NCBI GenBank assembly: GCA_947177115.1
Contig: CAMWTG010000105.1
Coordinates: 1 to 8,611, forward strand
DNA: 8,611 nucleotides
Direction of reading: 5' to 3'
DNA from: an uncultured Clostridia bacterium
Lineage (GTDB): Bacteria; Bacillota; Clostridia; Oscillospirales; Oscillospiraceae
The notes below the pieces were generated by a model. The model did not search any database, was not told where the DNA came from, and saw only the letters and a program-made list of their open reading frames with translations. Below are positions 1 to 6,506 of the stretch, piece after piece; position 1 is the first letter of the stretch, and each line of letters starts with the position of its first letter. The position numbers and the translations under genes were made by a program.

Positions 1-533
1 CCACTCTGCTGCATATGCTGGGCGGGCTGGACCGTCCCACCAGCGGTTCCGTCACCGTGGACGGCAGGGAGCTCTCCACCCTGAAGGACGAGGAGCTGAC
101 CATTTTCCGGCGGCGGAAGATTGGCTTTGTGTTCCAGAACTACAACCTGGTACCGGTGCTGAACGTGTATGAAAACATCGTCCTGCCCATCCAGCTGGAC
201 GGCGGACAGCCGGACAAAGGCTATACAGACCAGATCATTGAAACCCTGGGTCTGCGATCCAAGCTGCAAAACCTGCCCAACAACCTCTCCGGCGGTCAGC
301 AGCAGCGGGTGGCCATTGCCCGCGCACTGGCGGCGAAGCCCGCGATCATCCTGGCGGACGAGCCAACCGGAAACCTGGACAGCCGGACCAGTCAGGATGT
401 CATGGGTCTGCTGAAGGTCACCAGCCAGCGGTTTGCCCAGACCATTGTGATGATTACCCACAATGAGGAGATCGCCCAGATGGCTGACCGCATCATCCGC
501 ATTGAGGACGGCCGCATTGTGGTGCGGGGGTGA
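1..533 (+). CDS. ABC transporter ATP-binding protein, LolD/MacB type (5' end outside window)
   Basis: ATPase subunit of a MacB/LolD-type exporter, acting at the inner face of the membrane with the permease encoded next. The gene is cut by the window edge: the reading frame starts at base 3 with T-L-L-H-M-L-G-G-L-D, so the Walker A lysine lies just outside and only the residues after it remain. Counting from the ATG at 15, the Q-loop glutamine is residue 41 (FVFQNYNL), the signature LSGGQ is 91-95, Walker B IILADEP is 111-117 with the catalytic E116, the D-loop is GNLD (119-122) and the switch histidine is H149 (MITHN). All visible motifs are intact. The ATG at 15 is internal, not the true start. 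The TGA stop at 531-533 lies eight bases before the permease ATG at 539, so the two are co-translated. The substrate cannot be read from the sequence; relatives export peptides, lipoproteins or antimicrobials. Confidence 0.95.
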   Translation, partial: TLLHMLGGLDRPTSGSVTVDGRELSTLKDEELTIFRRRKIGFVFQNYNLVPVLNVYENIVLPIQLDGGQPDKGYTDQIIETLGLRSKLQNLPNNLSGGQQQRVAIARALAAKPAIILADEPTGNLDSRTSQDVMGLLKVTSQRFAQTIVMITHNEEIAQMADRIIRIEDGRIVVRG

Positions 534-538
534 GCGGC

Positions 539-3217
539 ATGATCAAAGTATCCAACAGAAGCTGTGTCCGGCGGCTTGGCTCTCGTTCTATGAAAGCGGC
601 CCGGGCCCGGAACGCTGTCGCAGTGCTGGCAATCGCCCTGACCACGGTGCTGTTCACCTCCCTGTTTACCATCGCGGCGTCCATCAACTACTCTCTCCAG
701 CAGGAGAACTTCCGCCGGACCGGAGGCGATGCCCATGGCAGCATCAAATATATCAACTGGGAGCAGTCGGAGCAGCTCCGCCGGGACCCTCTGATCCAGG
801 ATTCCTGGCGCCGTCTCTTTGTGGGAACGCTCCACGACCCGCCCTTTCACAATTCCCATGTGGAGGTCAGCTACATTGAGCCCAACGGCGCGTCCCACTA
901 CTTCTGCACCCCCGTGGAGGGCGCGCTCCCCCGGGAGGACACCAACGAGGCCGCAACGGATACCCACGTCCTGGCCCTGCTGGGCATCGAGCCAAAGGTG
1001 GGCGCACAATTTACCATGCCCATTACGCTGGACGAGGGGACCGCGTATCCCCATACAATAGAGCGGACGTTCACCCTCTCCGGCTGGTGGGAGTACGACA
1101 GCGCCATGCCCGGCAGCAACGTGCTGCTGCCCCGGTCCGCCGCCGAGGAGATCTGCGCTCTGTCCAACGGGGAGCAGGACTCCTTGACGGGCGTCTGGAA
1201 CCTGGATATCATGTTCAAGAGCGCCGTAGGCATTCGAGAAAACCTGAGCAAGGTGCTGGAAAATTATGGCTATCAATGCGCCGAGGCGGGGGCGGAGAAC
1301 TACCTGATTAGCGGCGTGAACTGGGGCTACACCGGGGACCGGATCTCTAACGGCCTTGACCCCGTGACCTTCACCGCCATTGTGGTGATCCTTCTGCTCA
1401 TCATCTTCACCGGGTATCTCATCATCTACAATGTCTTCCAGATCTCCGTCACCAATGACATCCGGTTTTACGGCCTGCTGAAGACCATCGGCGCCACGGG
1501 GCGGCAGATCAAGCGGATGATCCGTCAGCAGGCGCTCCTGCTCAGTCTGGTTGGCATCCCCATCGGCCTGCTTCTGGGCTTCGCCGCCGGCAACATATTG
1601 GCTCCGGTCATCATGGCCTATCTCAACTATAAGAACACGTTCGTGTCCTTCAATCCCTGGATTTTCATTGGCGCGGCGGCGTTTTCCCTGCTGACGGTGT
1701 TCCTCTCCTGCGCCCGGCCCGGCCGGATTGCTGCCAGGGTTTCCCCAGTGGAGGCGGTGCGCTACAGCGAGGGCGGAAAGCAGAGGAAAGAACGGAAAAC
1801 CAGCGGCGCATCCCTGCCAAGGATGGCCTGGGCCAATCTGGGGCGGAGCACGGGCAAGACGGTCGTTACCGTCATTTCCCTGACCCTGGCGGTGGTGCTG
1901 ATGAATCTGGTGTATACCTTTACCAACGGCTTCGATACAGAGGAATATCTCTCCGACCTGGTAGCCACCGACTTTGTCCTGGGCCACGCCGACTATTTCA
2001 GTCTCAGCGAAAACTTCCGCTCGGCGGACCAGGCGCTTCCGGAGGAAGTCATCTCCCAGGTCATCTCCCAGGGCGGCGTCACCGAAGGGGGCCGGGTCTA
2101 CGGTCAGGAGAACACGATCCAGGCCCTTCTGCCGGAGGAGTACCTCCGCCAGGGCATCAGCGTTGTTTATTCCGAGGAGGAGCTGGACAGCGTTGTCGCC
2201 TCCCGGGAGCATGTGAGTGAGGACACCGTTGCAGGCAGTGCCCAGCTCTACGGCCTGGAGGACTTCATTCTCGGCGAGATAAACGTGTTGGAGGGAGATA
2301 TCGCCCCCTTGTCCGACCCCGGCCGGAACGCCATCGCCGCCGTCTATGCCGCCAACGACTACGGAGTGATCCATGAGGATGACAACTGCTTCAAGGTGGG
2401 AGATACCGTGACGCTCCGCTATGTGAAGGAGTGGGTGAACATCGATGCGGGCACCGGGGAGGAACTCACCGCGGAGGAGTCAGTTGCCCGCTGGAACCGC
2501 GGAGAGACGAATTTTGTTCCCCGGGCCAAGGTCTATGAGGAAAAGGAGTACACGGTCTGCGCCATGATTGAGATCCCCAGAGCCCTCACTTACCGCTATA
2601 CCACCCTGGGAGGCAGCGCGCTGGCGATGGGAGCGGAGCTGTTCCGGCGGGACACCGGCATGAGCTCCGTCATGCTCTACGCCTTCAACACAACCGAAGA
2701 ATCCAATGCCGCTATGAATGATTTCTTGAAGAAGTACACAGAGTCCGTCCAGCCCACCTGCGGCTACGAGAGCAAACAGAGTCTGATCGCCGAGTTCGAG
2801 GGCTTTCGGAATATGTTCCTGACCATGGGCGGCGCACTGGCGGGGATCATCGGTCTGGTGGGCGTGCTCAACTTCATCAACGCCGTGCTGACGGGCATAC
2901 TTGCCCGGAAGAGGGAACTGGCAATGCTCCAATCTGTGGGCATGACCGGAAAGCAGATGAATACCATGCTGGTGTACGAAGGGCTGTACTACACTATGCT
3001 GTCCGCTGCCCTCGCCCTGGTCCTGAGCGCCGCGCTGGGACCGCTGGTTGGATCGCTCTGCTCTGCCTTTTGGTTTTTCACCTATCGATTTACCGTTTTG
3101 CCGGTTTTAGCGGTCATACCGCTGTTTCTGATCCTGGGGATCCTGGTCCCGCTGCTGATGTACCGTTCTGTTAACCGCCGCACCATTGTGGAGCGCCTGC
3201 GGGAGATGGAAAGCTGA
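539..3217 (+). CDS. ABC transporter permease with two FtsX domains (MacB-like, 8 helices)
   Basis: Membrane partner of the ATPase just upstream, about 892 residues. Starting at ATG 539 gives the family-typical N-terminus MIKVSNRS, with a G-rich Shine-Dalgarno-like stretch just before it. A GTG at 530 in the same frame overlaps the ATPase stop and would add three residues. Positions counted from 530: helix 1 near 30-50; a large extracytoplasmic domain, ~55-278; helices 2-4 near 280-300, 334-354 and 376-394, with the FtsX coupling loop YGLLKTIGATGRQIKRM between helices 2 and 3 and a closing RIAARVSPVEAVRY; helix 5 near 444-463; a second extracytoplasmic domain, ~465-765; helices 6-8 near 768-790, 820-843 and 856-877, with a second coupling loop (ELAMLQSVGMTGKQM). 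This duplicated 1+3 / 1+3 layout differs from 10-helix BceB. It appears full length and undamaged. No two-component system or terminator is visible after it. Mechanotransmission rather than classic transport is possible. Confidence 0.93.
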   Translation: MIKVSNRSCVRRLGSRSMKAARARNAVAVLAIALTTVLFTSLFTIAASINYSLQQENFRRTGGDAHGSIKYINWEQSEQLRRDPLIQDSWRRLFVGTLHDPPFHNSHVEVSYIEPNGASHYFCTPVEGALPREDTNEAATDTHVLALLGIEPKVGAQFTMPITLDEGTAYPHTIERTFTLSGWWEYDSAMPGSNVLLPRSAAEEICALSNGEQDSLTGVWNLDIMFKSAVGIRENLSKVLENYGYQCAEAGAENYLISGVNWGYTGDRISNGLDPVTFTAIVVILLLIIFTGYLIIYNVFQISVTNDIRFYGLLKTIGATGRQIKRMIRQQALLLSLVGIPIGLLLGFAAGNILAPVIMAYLNYKNTFVSFNPWIFIGAAAFSLLTVFLSCARPGRIAARVSPVEAVRYSEGGKQRKERKTSGASLPRMAWANLGRSTGKTVVTVISLTLAVVLMNLVYTFTNGFDTEEYLSDLVATDFVLGHADYFSLSENFRSADQALPEEVISQVISQGGVTEGGRVYGQENTIQALLPEEYLRQGISVVYSEEELDSVVASREHVSEDTVAGSAQLYGLEDFILGEINVLEGDIAPLSDPGRNAIAAVYAANDYGVIHEDDNCFKVGDTVTLRYVKEWVNIDAGTGEELTAEESVARWNRGETNFVPRAKVYEEKEYTVCAMIEIPRALTYRYTTLGGSALAMGAELFRRDTGMSSVMLYAFNTTEESNAAMNDFLKKYTESVQPTCGYESKQSLIAEFEGFRNMFLTMGGALAGIIGLVGVLNFINAVLTGILARKRELAMLQSVGMTGKQMNTMLVYEGLYYTMLSAALALVLSAALGPLVGSLCSAFWFFTYRFTVLPVLAVIPLFLILGILVPLLMYRSVNRRTIVERLREMES

Positions 3218-3534
3218 CATGCCAGAGTACTGTGAGAATGGAATGGACCACAGCGATGGTGCGCGGTTGTTGCCCTGTCGGACAGCAATACATTGATACC
3301 GTGCGTAAAAATAAGAAATTTTTGCCTCTCTGACTGCTTTCGCGCACTGGGGCGGCATGTATTTGAGGGGTTTATTGCCCTTGTTCGTCCTGCTGTGCCT
3401 GCGTTTTTCCGCACTTTGATGGTTGCCCGGAGAAACCCCAGCCCCAGGAACACAGGTGGGCTGCGCCATAGAAACAGTGGAGATAACTGTTATTAGGAAG
3501 TGCTGGAAAGGATTTGTACTGGAGCAAAAACAGC
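3218..3534. other. Intergenic stretch with no recognisable gene
   Basis: About 320 bases between the permease stop and the first decayed coding tail. Several frames stay open on both strands, but their translations are rich in Arg, Pro, Ser and Cys, lack recognisable motifs and have no convincing ribosome binding site, so I do not call a gene. A weak imperfect hairpin around 3270-3290 has no T-run and is not a credible terminator. No clear terminator for the ABC operon is seen. It may be a remnant of deleted sequence or a dispersed intergenic repeat; the window holds only one copy, so this cannot be decided here. Confidence 0.5.
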
Positions 3535-3836
3535 TCAGAAGAATATTATCTCCGTTACAACAGCCCCCTCGTCTGCACTTACCTCAAATTCAGATGGCGG
3601 AATACAATAATTCTCCCATTTAGATGTTGTTTCTATCGCATAAAATACTGCACACTGCCGGGATTGGTCCGGAGAGACGTTTGAGGTCTTTGTTATCTCG
3701 ACCTGATGCGCCAGAAGTAATTTTCATCAGCCATCAGCATGGTCGTAGCCCACAGACTGTTTTCATAAAAGTTCCCGATAGCTTGTAATATAGCGGTTAC
3801 ATAGAGCTCCCGCCCAAGTTGATCAACCGGGGCGTT
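3535..3836 (-). pseudogene. Unidentified frameshifted coding tail downstream of GH43
   Basis: Two overlapping minus-strand frames read like real protein but have no start codon of their own. Frame one (3836 to 3693) gives about 47 residues containing ELYVTAILQAIGNFYEN and ATTMLMADENYFWRIR before TAA. Frame two (3723 to 3535) gives 62 residues containing VEITKTSNVSPD, CAVFYAIETTSKWENY and PPSEFEVSADEGAVV, ending TEIIFF. The second is in the same frame as the GH43 fragment at 3823-4362. One extra base near 3828-3832 (a run of four G on the plus strand) and one missing base near 3700-3702 would chain all three into one product. The alternating polar/aromatic pattern suggests beta strands. I do not recognise a family. 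It could be a C-terminal extension of the GH43 protein or the end of a separate gene joined by deletion. It is more AT-rich than its neighbours. Confidence 0.42.
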
Positions 3837-4362
3837 CTAACGGGTGCTGGTTGGGTTGATGACAGGTAAAGAGGAGCCGGCCATCGAAGGTACGGAACAC
3901 CATCCCATGCCCGCCGTCTCTGGAGAGCAGCAGCTTCGGGTCGTGATGCCACCGTCCCAACAGCGTGCCATTGGCGGAACGGGAAACCGCCTGACGATAG
4001 ACGCCGCCGCAGCTGCTGGACCAGAGCATCAACAGTTCTCCCTCCCGGCTGCGGTACAGAAATGGGCCGTCTGTCACATAGTTCTCCGCGCCCTTGTCCG
4101 CCCAGCCGGGCTCGGATGCCCGGAACAGGACCACCGGATCGCCTGCGGCGCGCAAATCATCCCGCAGAGGTATGGCGCACATTTCGCCGTCATGGACTTG
4201 CAGCCACTCGTGGCAGAACACCATATACGGCTTTCCGTTTTCGATGTACAGCGTTCCATCCAGGCATTCCCAATTTCTGGGGGTCACAGGACCATCACTG
4301 TGGGGAGAAAACGGCCCCATGGGGGTGTCCGCCGCAAGGATCTGCGTCCTCCGCCTTGCCAC
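3823..4362 (-). pseudogene. Glycoside hydrolase family 43 fragment (N-terminus missing)
   Basis: About 180 residues of a five-bladed beta-propeller glycosidase of the GH43 (arabinofuranosidase/xylosidase) type. Family-like stretches in order: RTQILAADTPMGPFSP, WECLDGTLYIENGKPY, VFCHEWLQV, a VTDGPFLYRS blade followed by LLMLWSSS, and finally HGMVFRTFDGRLLF with HQPNQHPLERP. Full GH43 enzymes have about 300 residues or more; the first blades, including the region carrying the catalytic base aspartate, are absent, so this should not be active. The frame is closed by a TAA about 25 bases before the GTG at 4362. A Shine-Dalgarno-like AAGGAGG (4385-4379, minus strand) sits nine bases before an ATG (4369-4367) in a different frame, which reads only 24 codons. 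This looks like the old start region joined out of frame to the gene interior. The C-terminal end stops abruptly at ERPG. It points away from the AraC remnant, as expected for a regulated divergent pair. Confidence 0.85.
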
Positions 4363-4437
4363 GCCGCATTTTCCTCCGCCTCCTTTTTACCGATTCTCAA
4401 GTGTGTCGACTATAACGGTTCGCCAGGCCACCCATAA

Positions 4438-4623
4438 GTATCCGTGGGATACAGCGCCCAGTTTCACTTTTCCAAAGAGTTTAAAAAGAATGTAGGTTTG
4501 TCTCCCTCGGTGTATCGGCGCAGGGTGGCCCAGGACCCAATGGTGGAGCATAAATCTCCCATCGATACCGTGCGCCAGCAATTCCCGGTTTCATCTCTGT
4601 CGGAATTGTCCCCGGATTTTTGA
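4438..4623 (+). pseudogene. AraC-family regulator, C-terminal remnant
   Basis: Only the end of the second helix-turn-helix of an AraC/XylS regulator survives. The frame after a TAA (4435-4437) reads VSVGYSAQFHFSKEFKK, then GLSPSVYRRR, then a ~30-residue tail to TGA at 4621-4623. VGYS..FHFSKEFKK.G.SPS.YR is the family's hallmark. A complete protein would have 250-300 residues, so roughly 80% is missing, including the sugar-sensing domain and the first helix-turn-helix. The 5' break lies close to the 5' break of the oppositely oriented GH43 fragment. No start codon or ribosome binding site serves it, so it is presumably not expressed. It probably once controlled the glycosidase genes on either side. 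Confidence 0.85.
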
Positions 4624-4657
4624 GATGAAAGACTCCTACGCATTGAGGAGAAATGTT

Positions 4658-5106
4658 ATGCAGATGAGAAACCGGATTATTTTTGCAGACATTGGCGATA
4701 CCGTGATCGATGAAGGAACGGAAGTTCGAACCACTCCGAAAGGAGTGGTCCATCGGGCAAACTGTATTCCCGAAGCCAAAGAAACCATGCTGCACATCTT
4801 ATGAGCGGGAATACACCATTGCCATGGTAGCCGATGCCTGGTGGAGTCCTTTCACAACAACATAACGGAAAACGGGCTGGACCACATTTTCTCCACCTGG
4901 GTGATTTCCGAGGCGGTGGGTGTGGAAAAGCCCGACCAGCGGATGTTTGAGACCGCGCTGTCAAATTTAGGCTTGACGGAGGCGGATAAACCCCGTATCA
5001 TTATGGTGGGAAACAACCTTTCCCGGGATGTATTGGGCGCAAACCGCTTCGGCATTACATCGGTGCATCTGTGCTGGTCCCCCCGATACCCCCACCAGAT
5101 GCGAGG
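4658..5106 (+). pseudogene. HAD-like hydrolase, two frameshifts and truncated 3' end
   Basis: Former HAD-superfamily phosphatase-like protein. ATG 4658 is preceded by GAGGAG (4645-4650, spacing 7) and begins MQMRNRIIFADIGDT; DIGDT at residues 11-15 is the motif I region, with Gly rather than Asp at nucleophile+2. The frame ends at TGA 4802-4804 after 48 codons. Continuing one base over gives YEREYTIAMVAD (from 4800), and a second slip near 4836-4838 restores the original frame with VESFHNNITENGLDH. Then come motif III (VEKPDQRMF) and motif IV (IIMVGNNLSRDVLGANRFG), ending near SPRYP around 5096. The slips are +1 then -1, so the frame is restored but an internal stop remains. After RYP the reading frame runs antisense-free into the out-of-frame start of the next gene, and the usual last ~60-80 residues are not seen, suggesting a 3' deletion. 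Base-calling indels could explain the slips but not the missing end. Confidence 0.8.
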
Positions 5107-5115
5107 TGAGACCGC

Positions 5116-5521
5116 ATGCCGGACCGCATGGCTCAGAAAATCATTCTGGTATTCAAAACCCACTTTGATATCGGCTTTGCCGACCTTGCGCAGCAGGTCG
5201 TCCGGCAGTATGCCGGCCGATGCTCCGGCCCGCGTGGCATCGGGCTGTCTGGGTGCGGCGGAGCCCATGCCCGGGATACCAGAGGACCTGTCGCTGGTCC
5301 ATACCCAGCTGGAAAACGGCGTGCTCTATATTCTGTTCCGGAACTATAGCGGCGTATCCGGATACCGCCGGATACGGATGCCGGGAGCGGTCCTGCGGGA
5401 GGTTGATCTCCTGCGCCGCCCCCGGGGTGAATCCCGCCGGGACGAGCTGGAAATTGCGGTGCGCCCCTACGGACTGCACTGTATTGCGCTGGAGCGCGGA
5501 TTGAAAGGAGTTCGGAAATGA
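5116..5521 (+). pseudogene. GH38/DUF5054 alpha-mannosidase-like gene with large internal deletion
   Basis: Both ends of a large glycosidase remain, joined in different frames. From ATG 5116 (weak SD GAGGTGA before it) the protein starts MPDRMAQKIILVFKTHFDIGF, then ADLAQQVVRQYAG; KTHFDIGFxDLA is the metal-site N-terminal motif of GH38-like/DUF5054 proteins. Homology stops near 5215. A second frame, from about 5230 to TGA 5519-5521, reads LENGVLYILFRNYSG, RRIRMPGAVLREVDLL, ELEIAVRPYGLHCIALE, which matches the C-terminal beta domain of GH38 alpha-mannosidases. Such proteins have roughly 650-1000 residues, so about 1.5-2.5 kb has been lost and the product cannot fold as an enzyme. GC-rich CCGGCC-type short repeats lie at the junction and may have mediated the deletion. 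The stop overlaps the next start as ATGA. Whether the parent was true GH38 or DUF5054 is uncertain. Confidence 0.75.
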
Positions 5522-6342
5522 AGATAACGTATTACGGCACCGCCGCCGGCGAGGGCTGGCCCGGCGTATTCTGTCAGTGCCCTCTGTGCCAGTCGGCCCG
5601 GCGGATGGGCGGCAAAAATATCCGCACCCGCTCTCAGGCGCTGATAAACAACGATCTGCTGCTGGACCTTCCGCCGGACAACCAGCTCCACAGCCTCTGC
5701 TACGGTCTGGACCTGGGGAAAGTGCGCGCCCTGCTGATTACCCACAGCCATTCGGACCACTTCTATCCGGAAGATCTGGAATTTCTCCAGGAGCCGTATT
5801 CGCACACCTACAGCGGTCAGATGCAGATCTACGGCAATGACGCGGTAGGCCGGGGGATCATCCGGATCTGCGGCGGCACAGGCGGTGAAAAAGAGCGGTT
5901 TCAGTTCCATGAAGCGGAGATCAACAAGACATTTACCGTCCTGGATTATACGGTGACGCCCCTGCGGGCCACCCACGCCCGTGGGGAACGGTGCCTGTTT
6001 TATCACATAGCCCAGGGGGATAAATCCCTCCTGTACGCCCATGACACGGGAGCCTTTACCCAGGAAAATCTGGACTGTCTGGCCCGGCAGCCGGGAAAGC
6101 TCAGCCTTGTCAGCATGGACTGCACCAGTCAGATGCACCGGGACGGTCAATACCACATGGGTCTGGCGGACGCGGCTGAGCAGAAGGAAAAGCTGCTGGC
6201 CCTTGGCCTGGCGGATGCGGATACCATTTGGGTGGTGAACCATTTCTCCCACAACGGAGGGTGGCTGCACGATGAGATCACGGAGCAGGCAGGAAAATTC
6301 GGCATGATCGCATCCTATGATGGGATGTCTATTCAATTTTGA
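5518..6342 (+). CDS. PhnP-like MBL-fold metallo-hydrolase
   Basis: Complete 274-residue cytoplasmic metallo-beta-lactamase-fold enzyme; the only intact gene of the decayed sugar island. ATG 5518 has a good ribosome binding site (AAAGGAG, 5504-5510, spacing 7) and overlaps the upstream pseudogene stop as ATGA, so it was translationally coupled. The di-metal motif is H76-x-H78-x-D80-H81 (ITHSHSDHF), with further probable ligands H153, D176 (YAHDTGAF) and H242 or H245 (VVNHFSHNG). C19, C21 and C24 (FCQCPLC) followed by RTRSQALI recall the structural-zinc loop and early strand of PhnP, the phosphoribosyl cyclic phosphodiesterase of the C-P lyase pathway. No phn genes are present, so a phosphodiesterase-like reaction on a sugar-phosphate or cyclic phosphate is inference only. 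The context points to mannoside or glycan metabolism. No promoter is obvious directly upstream, so expression may depend on transcription through the pseudogenes. Confidence 0.9.
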   Translation: MKITYYGTAAGEGWPGVFCQCPLCQSARRMGGKNIRTRSQALINNDLLLDLPPDNQLHSLCYGLDLGKVRALLITHSHSDHFYPEDLEFLQEPYSHTYSGQMQIYGNDAVGRGIIRICGGTGGEKERFQFHEAEINKTFTVLDYTVTPLRATHARGERCLFYHIAQGDKSLLYAHDTGAFTQENLDCLARQPGKLSLVSMDCTSQMHRDGQYHMGLADAAEQKEKLLALGLADADTIWVVNHFSHNGGWLHDEITEQAGKFGMIASYDGMSIQF

Positions 6343-6356
6343 CGGGGAGAACATAC

Positions 6357-6506
6357 ATGGGGGTTTCATATCATGCGGGCGATCAGGTGTCCTTCCCGAG
6401 CGATCTGCTGCGTTTTGAGAACACAGGTGCTTTGACGCCGGCCAAGAACGCCGCCGTTTTTCCGGTGCGCGCGCTATACCGCTGCGCCTGCTGCCAGCAG
6501 CGCTGA
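6357..6506 (+). pseudogene. Short N-terminal-looking remnant after the MBL gene
   Basis: A 49-codon frame with a credible start: GGGGAG (6344-6349) seven bases before ATG 6357, fifteen bases after the MBL stop. It starts MGVSYHAGDQVSFPSDLLRF and continues ENTGALTPAKNAAVFPV. The last dozen codons, after about 6473, are antisense to the end of the oppositely oriented YlbJ-like gene and look accidental (RCACCQQR). The simplest reading is the 5' end of a further operon gene whose remainder was deleted up to the YlbJ-like gene, making this the right-hand edge of the decayed island. I do not recognise the family; a genuine small protein cannot be excluded. Confidence 0.4.

Noticed and set aside
392..2374. 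Long (660-codon) open frame on the minus strand across the ABC genes
   Set aside because: It is antisense to clearly recognisable ABC ATPase and FtsX permease coding sequence; its translation is rich in Gly, His and Gln without motifs, as expected from GC-rich antisense shadows.
3844..4437. Plus-strand open frames across the GH43 fragment
   Set aside because: The minus strand gives recognisable GH43 sequence; the plus-strand translations show no motifs.
4841..5521. A single 226-residue fusion protein of HAD and an unknown domain
   Set aside because: The frame happens to stay open, but its middle translates the GH38-like N-terminus in the wrong frame; it joins a HAD remnant to a GH38 C-terminal remnant by accident of deletion.
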